DNA of 20,665 nucleotides, from positions 1 to 20,665 of the forward strand of contig VBLU01000159.1 in NCBI GenBank assembly GCA_005879065.1. The letters are read 5' to 3'. The stretch is from Methanobacteriota archaeon. Lineage in GTDB: Archaea; Thermoplasmatota; Thermoplasmata; RBG-16-68-12. Position 1 is the stretch's first letter; every line of letters starts with the position of its first letter. The notes beneath the pieces are model-generated. The model saw nothing but the letters and a program-made list of their open reading frames with translations, was not told where the DNA came from and did no database searches. Shown here piece by piece: positions 14,476 to 20,665 of the stretch. Position numbers and translations under genes: made by a program.

Positions 14476-14706
14476 AGTGGTTTGACGGCCAAAGCGGCGG
14501 GGATACACCCGGTCCCATCCCGAACCCGGAAGTTAAGCCCGCCCACGTTCCCTGCGGTAGTGCGGTGCGCGAGCCCGCGCGAAGCCTGCCTTCCTTCGAG
14601 GAGGGTTTGGGCCGGCGACCTAGGTACGCTAGCCGTCCATCCTTGTGGTGGACGACGAACCGTGCCGTTCTAACGGCCGCCGATCCATGGAACGCTGTCA
14701 GCCACT
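14476..14706 (+). rRNA. rrf: 5S ribosomal RNA carrying a large insertion (about 231 nt)
   Basis: The core 14496-14543 is unmistakable 5S: helix II GGCGGG/CCCGCC, CCCGGTCCCATCCCGAACCC for helix III, then GGAAGTTAAGCC. Helix IV pairs GTGCGG (14560-14565) with CCGCGC (14575-14580), next to loop E (GGTA and GAA). The 3' strands of helices V and I do not follow directly. They are found about 100 bases later: GGAACG (14689-14694) pairs with CGTTCC (14546-14551), and CTGTCAGCCACT (14695-14706) pairs with AGTGGTTTGACGG (14476-14488) in 12 pairs with one bulged T. Without the insertion the RNA would be about 130 nt. It ends 2 bases before the converging stop codon of the large membrane protein. Confidence 0.85.
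14586..14686 (+). other. Expansion segment or intron within the 5S rRNA
   Basis: The 101 bases between GAAGC and ATGGAACG interrupt helix V; joining them adds a TGC/GCA pairing (14553-14555 with 14584-14585 and 14687). The insertion folds by itself: CCTTCC/GGAGGG around TTCGA, GTCCA/TGGAC, and GCCGTT/AACGGC. No bulge-helix-bulge was found at its borders, so retention in the ribosome, as with the 108-nt insertion known in Halococcus morrhuae 5S rRNA, is more likely than splicing. Borders are uncertain by a few bases. Confidence 0.65.
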
Positions 14707-14708
14707 CT

Positions 14709-17700
14709 CTATTCCCTTTCGCGACGCTGGGCCCGCCACTTGAGTCCGACGATCACCAAGGGAACGAGGGCCACGTAGATCATGTCCGAGAGTTCCGGGA
14801 TTGCAACGATCGCGGAAGATTGGCCGCCGTTCAACGCGAACCCTCCCGGCGTCGTGTAGTTCAGGAAGGCCCAGTTCACGAGTTGCGAGCCGCTGAACGT
14901 CGCATCGACGAGGGCGGTCATCGTGAGGCTGTGGCTCCCCGGTGCCACGTTGGTGAGGTTCCAGAAGAACGTCCGACCGTCGTTCCATGTTGGAGGCGGT
15001 GTCGCGCTCTGGAACGTCATCCCGCTGGGCAGGCTGTCCTTGATCGTGACGGTGCCGGCGGCCACAGTTCCCGTGTTGTTGTAGTAAATCGTGAAAGTCA
15101 CGGAGTCCCCCGGCTTCGCGGAGGAGGGGGTCGCCGTCTTCACGACCGTGATCATCGGGCGGCGGACCGTCGTGTTCGCCCACCCGGTGCTTCCCGGCAT
15201 GGGTCGGCGGAGCGTGTCCACATAGGCGAGGGTGGCCGTGTTCCTCAGCACCTGCCCGTCTGTCGTGGCCGACGTGACCTGGGCCGTCACCGAGAAGGAG
15301 TGCGCCCCGGGCCCCACATTCCCGAAAATCCAATGGTACGTTTGTCCGGAGAAGGAGCTGGGCGCGACACTGGACGAGGAAAACAGCACGCCGCTCGGCA
15401 AGGTGTCGTTGATCCAGACGGTCCTTGCGTTCCCCGTGTTCGTGTTGTTGTAATACAGGGTGTACGTGATGGCGTCGCCCGGCCCGGCGATCGCGCGGCT
15501 CGCGGTCTTCGCCACGACGATCGTGGGGCCATGCCGATCGTTGGCTTGGCCGGGGGACGGAAGAATCGAGACATAGAAGTCGACCGCGTCGTTGTTGGTG
15601 TCCGTCGGCACTCCGGTCGCCGGATCCTTGAAGCGCGCCCAAGTGGTCCCGGCGTTCACATTCTGGGAGTACGTTGTTTCGTCAATGATCGTGGCTCCTT
15701 GACGGAGTCGGACCGTGGAGGCCCCGTTCGGAAGGGACGACCCGAACAAAGCGACTCGGAGGTATTCCGACCCCGAGCCGAACGCCCCCAGGACTTGGGT
15801 CGTGAACGTGAAGATGACCGTGTCCTTATTCCCCCGGACTAGGGCCAAGGTCCAGCCGTTCAAGGAAACGAACCCCGACAGAGGGTTCGCGACCTCGATC
15901 CACTCCGGATTGGGCTGCGGGCTCACTTCATTAATCACGACATTCGTGGCGGCTTGAATGGAGACCGGGAAGCGCGCGACTGCTGCGTCGGGTAGAGCCA
16001 GGTCGTACTCGAGTCGCCAGTCCGAGGCATAGAATACGACCCGGTAGCCGGCTGTCAAATTGATTGCGCTCGCGTTGACACCGAACTCCATTCGATGCGC
16101 ATCCAGTGCGATATCGATCGGACGGAGGAGGTTCCATGGGTTGGATTGGCCCGCCACGAACCCGTAAAGGCCGGTTGAATTCACGTCGCCGTTTCGGCCG
16201 ACCGCTGCAATCGCATCGTCGAAGCCGTACGCTCGGCCCGCGACATCGACCCGAAGGCCTGTGGCCGACGAGTTGTCTGCATCGATGTATGCGTACATCA
16301 CGTCGACTCCCTCCTGGGGGGGCACGATGCTCGGAATCGTCGTGTTGTTCGTCGGCGGAGCGGGGTACGTTCGGACCCGGGCTGTCGGGATGTCTTGACC
16401 GCCGAGCATCCGTCCATCGACCCGCACGAAGCCGGTGAAGTTCGCTCCAAGGTCGACCGCGGTTGCGAGCAGATCGACGTTTGCATCGTACGCGAGGGAA
16501 CCGGTCCGGTTCGTGACATCCCCGAGGAGGTCCTGTCCGTACGGGCGACCCTGCCAGTCCCCAAAGGCGCCATCGACCCGCACGCTGGTGGGTGCCGCAC
16601 CCAGATAGACAAGGCCGTTTTCCCCCGCGCGGAAGCTCGCGGTACCGTTTCCGGCTACATCCGTCACCGCGATTCCGAACGTGGTCGTGGGCGTCTGGTT
16701 CGACCATTGAGCCTCGACCCAGTAGAGGGATGGGACCGAGAGGTTCTCGTTCATCGGCACCCGGACCACGTTGCGCACCATCGTCGCATTCGAAAGCCGA
16801 GTATCGTTCGCGTCGAAGGCGCCGCTTCCGTCATCGCGGTAGAGCACGAGGTCCGTGGGATCGACTGACGTCCCGCGCCGAGTGATGTTCAGGCCACTCA
16901 CATGCGGGATGCCGCCCATGGGCGCGAGAGTCACGCGGAGCATCACGGCTTGAGAAGAGGCGACAATGTCCTTCGCGATCGTCTGCTGACCGACGATGAC
17001 GGTGGCACGCGACGGACGGATCGATCCGTCGGCCGGATCGAAGTTTCCGAGATTGTCCGCCGCGTACACGAGGACGCGGGCCTTCGTTGGCTCGCTCAGG
17101 CTCGCACGGATCTCCAGTTCCTGACCCGCGAATGCGGCGTCCGAAGAACCGCCAGGAAGGAAGCGGTGCCAATCGTTCGATCGGAGCTGCCCCGTTTCGT
17201 TGAAGACGAAGGAGGAGATGCCATGTCGGATGTCCGCCAAGTCATGCCATCCATAGACCTCGACCAGCGAATCCGCTCCGAGGTCGCCGATCGGGTAGCC
17301 CGTGTTCCGGTTGTTGTCCTCGTCGACGAAGACGAAGATGCTGTCCGTCTCGTTGACGGCGGTTCCTTGGAACATGTTTCCTTGGACGCGGGTGTACACG
17401 AACAGATTCTGGTCCTGCGTCGCCACCTTCATTGTGACGAGGTGTACGGCGGGATTCGGCGTCACGTCGGCGGCGGATTGTCCGTACGAGGCCATGTTCG
17501 CCCAATCGCTGAAGTCCCCATCGATGCGGATGATCGAGGAGGGGGCGTTCGGTCCCGGCGAGAGTATGCTCGCGAGAATCGGCACGATGATCATGAGTGC
17601 CACGACCGCTGCGATCCCGATCACGGAGCGGGACCAGTGTGGCTGGGATGGGATCCTAGGGGTCCCTTGCCGACCCCGTCGTCCGTTTGTAAATCCGTTT

Positions 17701-19028
17701 CCATTGACCAGGCCGTTCGTGGCGCCGCGACCGAACGTGAGGCCGTTTACGGCGCCAGTTGTCAGTCCATTTACGCGACCCTCGGCCAGCCCGTTGACCC
17801 GGCCGTTCGTGCGCCCGTTCGTCCGTCCGCTCCGGGTGCCGTTCACCCGGCCGTTCGTGCGACCGGCTCCGGTTGGTCCCGGAGTCGCTAGCCCGTTCGA
17901 GTGTAGACCGGTGACGGCGGCGCGGATCGAGCGCTCGCCGACCCTTTCCAGCCGGTCCGCTTCCCCGCGGCTCGCGCGGGCGTCCTCGGGGCGACCGAGA
18001 CGCTCAAGAAGCTCCGCCTTCGTCTTCCAGGCGACGATCAAGGTCGGGTCGGCGCGAAGCAGGGACTCGTAATGGTTGAGGGCTTCGACGAGATGGACAT
18101 CGACGACTTTCGGGGCCGTGGTCGCCGCGGGTTGGGTCCACCGCGGGGCGACGACCGAGGCGTCTTCCGTCGACCGGAGGATGTTCTGGACCTCCAGCCG
18201 GTACCGATCCTCTCGCGCGGGATTCAGCTCCGCCGCCTTTGCGAGGGATTCGGCCGCCTCCTTCGTGCGGCCCAGTTTGTCGAGGACTTTCGCCCGGTTC
18301 GCCCAGGCCCTTTCGAGGGAGGGATTCGCTTCCAGAAGTCGGTCGTAGTGTTCGAGCTCCTCCGCAAGTCGGTCCGCCTCTGAGGTCGTCGCACTCGGCG
18401 GGGCCATCCGCTGCCAGCGGCTGAGGAAGTCTTTCACGACGCCCTTGCCACCGGTCGCGACTTCCGGCGTGGCGGTCACGGAGGTCCCGCAGATCGCGCA
18501 CTCTGGCTCATCGGAGAACAGGTAGGCCCCGCACCGGGAGCAGAACGGACCGGACTCGTCGAGGATCGGCGCGAGGGTCGGCAAGAGCGCGAGCTCCGCG
18601 GGGCTGTACTGTCGGCCGCACACGATACAGGCGGTCGCGTCTTTGTCCATCGTCGCACCGCAGGCCTGGCAGATCCGAGTCGGGACGTCCTCACGCAGGA
18701 AGTCGTCCAGTTCCGCCGCGAGCCCAGCCCCCGTGGACCCTTCGAATTGGACCCCGCAGAACGGACAAGCCGTCGCGCCCGTTCCTACAAAAGAACCGCA
18801 CTCGGGACAAAGGAACAGATGTTCGGTGGCATCACGATTCGGCGATCCTCCGAGAAGAATCAGGAGCGCGTCCACGAACGAGGGGGTGAGTCCCTCCACG
18901 GATGCGAGCTGCTCGCGGGTGGCCGCCCGGAGTTCGTCGTACGTAGAGAAGCGGGCCGCGATCCGCCGAGCGCGCTCCGCGTCGGAGCCGGGGATCGAAC
19001 TCAGCCATTCGAGATAGCTCTCGTCCAT
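14709..19028 (-). CDS. Large bitopic membrane protein: Zn-ribbon/TPR cytosolic half, multidomain surface half
   Basis: The product is 1439 residues. Residues 1-60 resemble helix-hairpin-helix motifs. Three Zn ribbons follow (cysteines at 74/77/88/91, 120/123/134/137 and 163/166/177/180), then TPR-like repeats (about 217-360) and an Asn-Gly repeat linker (about 379-450). A membrane helix lies at about 467-490. The exterior part has two segments starting IDGDFSDW and VDGAFGDW (about 501-690 and 815-1020), resembling CBM9/DOMON-like beta domains, then a lamin-tail-like domain (INEVSPQPNPEWIEVANP, about 1031) and two DUF11-type repeats (about 1168-1290 and 1292-1395, each with VVAKTA/VVKTA and LPSG motifs). 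It ends with PELSDMIYVALVPLVIVGLK and a basic tail, a probable second anchor. Many N-x-S/T sites fit N-glycosylation outside. Domain names are by motif only; function is unknown, perhaps adhesion or cell-envelope sensing. The start is ATG 19028, with a weak TATA-like element upstream. Confidence 0.85.
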   Translation of the reverse strand: MDESYLEWLSSIPGSDAERARRIAARFSTYDELRAATREQLASVEGLTPSFVDALLILLGGSPNRDATEHLFLCPECGSFVGTGATACPFCGVQFEGSTGAGLAAELDDFLREDVPTRICQACGATMDKDATACIVCGRQYSPAELALLPTLAPILDESGPFCSRCGAYLFSDEPECAICGTSVTATPEVATGGKGVVKDFLSRWQRMAPPSATTSEADRLAEELEHYDRLLEANPSLERAWANRAKVLDKLGRTKEAAESLAKAAELNPAREDRYRLEVQNILRSTEDASVVAPRWTQPAATTAPKVVDVHLVEALNHYESLLRADPTLIVAWKTKAELLERLGRPEDARASRGEADRLERVGERSIRAAVTGLHSNGLATPGPTGAGRTNGRVNGTRSGRTNGRTNGRVNGLAEGRVNGLTTGAVNGLTFGRGATNGLVNGNGFTNGRRGRQGTPRIPSQPHWSRSVIGIAAVVALMIIVPILASILSPGPNAPSSIIRIDGDFSDWANMASYGQSAADVTPNPAVHLVTMKVATQDQNLFVYTRVQGNMFQGTAVNETDSIFVFVDEDNNRNTGYPIGDLGADSLVEVYGWHDLADIRHGISSFVFNETGQLRSNDWHRFLPGGSSDAAFAGQELEIRASLSEPTKARVLVYAADNLGNFDPADGSIRPSRATVIVGQQTIAKDIVASSQAVMLRVTLAPMGGIPHVSGLNITRRGTSVDPTDLVLYRDDGSGAFDANDTRLSNATMVRNVVRVPMNENLSVPSLYWVEAQWSNQTPTTTFGIAVTDVAGNGTASFRAGENGLVYLGAAPTSVRVDGAFGDWQGRPYGQDLLGDVTNRTGSLAYDANVDLLATAVDLGANFTGFVRVDGRMLGGQDIPTARVRTYPAPPTNNTTIPSIVPPQEGVDVMYAYIDADNSSATGLRVDVAGRAYGFDDAIAAVGRNGDVNSTGLYGFVAGQSNPWNLLRPIDIALDAHRMEFGVNASAINLTAGYRVVFYASDWRLEYDLALPDAAVARFPVSIQAATNVVINEVSPQPNPEWIEVANPLSGFVSLNGWTLALVRGNKDTVIFTFTTQVLGAFGSGSEYLRVALFGSSLPNGASTVRLRQGATIIDETTYSQNVNAGTTWARFKDPATGVPTDTNNDAVDFYVSILPSPGQANDRHGPTIVVAKTASRAIAGPGDAITYTLYYNNTNTGNARTVWINDTLPSGVLFSSSSVAPSSFSGQTYHWIFGNVGPGAHSFSVTAQVTSATTDGQVLRNTATLAYVDTLRRPMPGSTGWANTTVRRPMITVVKTATPSSAKPGDSVTFTIYYNNTGTVAAGTVTIKDSLPSGMTFQSATPPPTWNDGRTFFWNLTNVAPGSHSLTMTALVDATFSGSQLVNWAFLNYTTPGGFALNGGQSSAIVAIPELSDMIYVALVPLVIVGLKWRAQRRERE
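17672..17894 (-). repeat. Asn-Gly repeat linker (GR[TV]NG units)
   Basis: Within the large membrane protein, about 70 residues are built from short units such as GRTNG, GRVNG, GLVNG and GAVNG, just before the first membrane helix. At the DNA level this is an array of near-identical 12-15 base units read as ACGAACGG-like blocks. It is probably a flexible, positively charged tether near the cytosolic membrane face. Confidence 0.8.
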
Positions 19029-19050
19029 CGTCGAGAGTGGGTCGATGTGC

Positions 19051-19059
19051 TACCTAAAG
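19051..19059 (-). promoter_or_regulatory. Weak TATA-like element of the large membrane protein gene
   Basis: CTTTAGGTA is centred 27 bases before the ATG at 19028, the leaderless spacing seen for other genes here, but it is a poor match to the consensus. The gene could instead be read from the upstream regulator operon, 84 bases away. Confidence 0.3.
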
Positions 19060-19112
19060 CGCGTTGTAACGTGGCTATCACGCCCTCTAGTCAGTTCGTT
19101 AACATGAGCGCG

Positions 19113-19808
19113 TCAGGCGTGCCTCATCCAGGCCGTCGCGTAGGGGTCGAGCGGGACTTCCAGCAGGACCCGTCTAGGGCCGGCGCCGAATCGGACGGTG
19201 AGGGTCGTCTCGTCGCGGCGCAGGAGCTCCGGCGCGAGTCCATCGTCCGCGAGCCGACCGAGAAGCGCCTCTCCGAACGCGTCGGCCCGGCTCCGGTTCG
19301 CTTCCCGCTTCCGGACGAGGAGATCCGTGGGATACGCGCGGCGGTGTCGTCCGTCCTCCGCGACGGTCACGAGCCCGAAGCCGGACAGCTCGGAAGCAAT
19401 CTTGCTCGCGGATTGGCGGGTAAGGTGCACCCGGTCCGCGAGTTCTTGGAACGAGATGCCGGGTGACTCGAACACCGTGGCAAGGGTGGCGGCGCGACCT
19501 GCGGACGCGAGCGCAGCGAACAATGCCGAGTCCTCGGGGTCGATGAGCCCTACGGGAAACACGCGGGTGCCCTCCGCCTGCAGGTAGCGATTCTCCAGGA
19601 GGTCGCGGGCATGCCACCGCGCGGTGGCCTGGGACATCGACAAATCCCGTCCCACGTCCCCGATCCTCGCGCACGGACGCAGGCATAGATATCGATAGAC
19701 TTGGCGCCGTCGTGCGTTCGCGAGGCTTCGCCCTTCCGCATCTAAGTCGACATCCAGGCCTTCGCGGGCGACCGCCTTCTGCAAGGCGCGTCCGATCCCG
19801 CGGGCCAT
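19113..19808 (-). CDS. Transcriptional regulator with two winged-helix domains
   Basis: The product is 231 residues. Two winged-helix DNA-binding domains are visible: about residues 33-85 (RRQVYRYLCLRPCARIGDV, then SMSQATARWHARDLLENRYL as recognition helix) and about 103-155 (ISFQELADRVHLTRQSASKI and GLVTVAEDGRHRRAY as wing). Tandem winged-helix proteins of this kind are common in archaea. The C-terminal 70 residues have no recognised domain. The ATG at 19808 follows the stop of the KaiC-like ATPase by 1 base, so the two form an operon. The large membrane protein gene 84 bases downstream on the same strand is a natural candidate target, which is inference. Confidence 0.8.
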   Translation of the reverse strand: MARGIGRALQKAVAREGLDVDLDAEGRSLANARRRQVYRYLCLRPCARIGDVGRDLSMSQATARWHARDLLENRYLQAEGTRVFPVGLIDPEDSALFAALASAGRAATLATVFESPGISFQELADRVHLTRQSASKIASELSGFGLVTVAEDGRHRRAYPTDLLVRKREANRSRADAFGEALLGRLADDGLAPELLRRDETTLTVRFGAGPRRVLLEVPLDPYATAWMRHA

Positions 19809-19809
19809 G

Positions 19810-20665
19810 TCACGCCCCCTGGTACTCCTGCAAAATCAAGTCGAGGACTTCTTCCGGTTTCAGTCCGCGGAAGTCGGCATCCGTCAGCCCGTCCAGAGAT
19901 TTGTCGAGGGCGTCCCGGACGTTCTTCGGCATCGATCGCGTCAAGAGCAATTGTCGGAGCTGGGACGGCGTCTTCACGGTCGCGGGACGGCCCCCATCGA
20001 CACCTTGGATCACGATCCCCAGCCCTCGGACGATCTGGAACGGATGGGACACGGGACTGTGGCGACTGTTCCGGCACTTCACGATCTTCAGGAGACGCGA
20101 CGGATCGGCGTCATTGCTGTTGAGCTTCAGATGGACGACGCAGTCGGCGAGGTACATCGGGATCACGGTCTCGGGTCCGGCGAGGTCCGCCTGCCCGTGT
20201 TCCTCGAGCGTGCAGAGGACGGTCCCGACCTTCCGGGTCTGCTTGAACATGTAGCCGATCAAGTCCCGCTGCTCGTACAGGTCCTTCGTGGACCACAGGA
20301 CCGGCGTCAGAGGATCTACGACGATTCGGGCCGTGCTCCCCTTCCAGTCCGCGACGAAGGCCGGAAGCTCCTTCCGGATGAAGTTCGAGAACTCACGACC
20401 CGAGGCGTCGATGAACACGAGCAGCTCGTCGTCGAGATACTCGAGGATGTCGGACCACCCCATCTCGACCGCCTCGCGGATGATCTGTTCCTTGTTCTCA
20501 TCGAGGCTGACGAAGACGCCTTCCTGACCCTCCTGCAGCCCGCGCCGGATGAACTGGGTCGCGAGCGTGGTCTTGCCCGCACCGGACCGACCGATCACCA
20601 CGGTCGTGCTGTTCTCGTTCACCCCTCCGTCGAGAAGCGGGTTGAGTCCGTAGACTCCGCTGCGA
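19810..20665 (-). CDS. KaiC/RAD55-family ATPase, 5' end outside the window
   Basis: A RecA-fold ATPase. The Walker A motif GRSGAGKTT lies close to the visible N-terminus, and Walker B is in ARIVVDPLTPVL. The frame stays open upstream of GTG 20622 through GVYGLNPLLDGGV, which matches the G-[IVF]-x-G-L-x-x-L-x-x-G-G start of KaiC-like domains, so GTG 20622 is not the true start and the gene continues past the window. About 285 residues are visible, fitting a single-domain KaiC-like protein with a C-terminal helical extension (RSMPKNVRDALDKSLDGL). Such archaeal proteins often act in signalling or regulation with a partner; the winged-helix gene downstream is a likely partner. Confidence 0.85.
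   Translation of the reverse strand, partial: RSGVYGLNPLLDGGVNENSTTVVIGRSGAGKTTLATQFIRRGLQEGQEGVFVSLDENKEQIIREAVEMGWSDILEYLDDELLVFIDASGREFSNFIRKELPAFVADWKGSTARIVVDPLTPVLWSTKDLYEQRDLIGYMFKQTRKVGTVLCTLEEHGQADLAGPETVIPMYLADCVVHLKLNSNDADPSRLLKIVKCRNSRHSPVSHPFQIVRGLGIVIQGVDGGRPATVKTPSQLRQLLLTRSMPKNVRDALDKSLDGLTDADFRGLKPEEVLDLILQEYQGA

Noticed and set aside
14589..14605. CCTTCC-TTCGA-GGAGGG hairpin followed by TTT, considered as a terminator ending a short 5S gene.
   Set aside because: The 5S helices I and V would then lack their 3' strands, which are found at 14689-14706; the hairpin fits better as part of the insertion.
13491..15842. A 783-codon plus-strand frame crossing the prepilin peptidase and 5S rRNA genes.
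   Set aside because: It overlaps a recognised protein gene and an rRNA, and its product is Arg/Pro-rich without domains.
1..20665. CRISPR arrays, insertion sequences or phage genes.
   Set aside because: No regular repeat-spacer pattern, transposase or phage protein was seen on either strand.

Overview
The window is archaeal and GC-rich. It carries a split RNA polymerase large subunit (RpoA1/RpoA2), an undivided RpoB, RpoH (Rpo5), L30e and archaeal NusA in the usual archaeal order. It also has aEF-1beta with its small Zn-ribbon partner, an archaeal prepilin peptidase, TATA boxes about 26 nt before several starts, and a tRNA half with a bulge-helix-bulge-type intron. The unsplit RpoB, the Rab-like GTPase and the general style suggest a Thermoplasmatota-like lineage. 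That placement is inference; no phylogeny was run.

Layout. Bases 1-74 (minus) are the N-terminus of an MFS transporter running out of the window. From 9291 down to 184 (minus) lies one long transcription unit: promoter, tRNA-Lys(UUU) 5' half with a D-loop intron, rpoH, rpoB, rpoA1, rpoA2, rpl30e, nusA. The genes overlap or nearly touch (ATGA/GTGA junctions), so they are probably cotranscribed and translationally coupled. The rps12/rps7 genes that usually follow nusA in archaea are absent. Divergent from this unit, 9418-9858 (plus) encodes the Zn-ribbon protein and aEF-1beta. Bases 9883-12177 (minus) encode an APC permease fused to two UspA domains, and upstream of it is a Rab-like GTPase frame (12276-12800) that lacks a proper start and the beginning of its P-loop. 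A symmetric promoter region (12780-12859) separates it from a plus-strand HEXXH protein (12909-13454). An A24 prepilin peptidase (13501-14424) follows.

Next is a 5S rRNA (14476-14706) whose 3' helix strands are displaced by an insertion of about 101 nt. Converging on it from the minus strand is a 1439-residue membrane protein (14709-19028). Its cytosolic half has a helix-hairpin-helix-like segment, three Zn ribbons, TPR repeats and an Asn-Gly repeat linker; its exterior half has sugar-binding-like, lamin-tail-like and DUF11-like domains. Upstream on the same strand are a two-winged-helix regulator (19113-19808) and a KaiC/RAD55-like ATPase (19810-20665, cut by the window end).

The most notable signals are the two RNA oddities. 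One is a tRNA-Lys 5' half that stops exactly at the canonical intron position (37/38) with no 3' half nearby, which is the layout of a split (trans-spliced) tRNA. The other is a 5S rRNA gene with a large structured insertion. Other points of interest are the RpoA1/RpoA2 extensions at the split point, the near-symmetric bidirectional promoter, the broken GTPase and the large trans-membrane protein. No stretch longer than 300 bases is without a feature.
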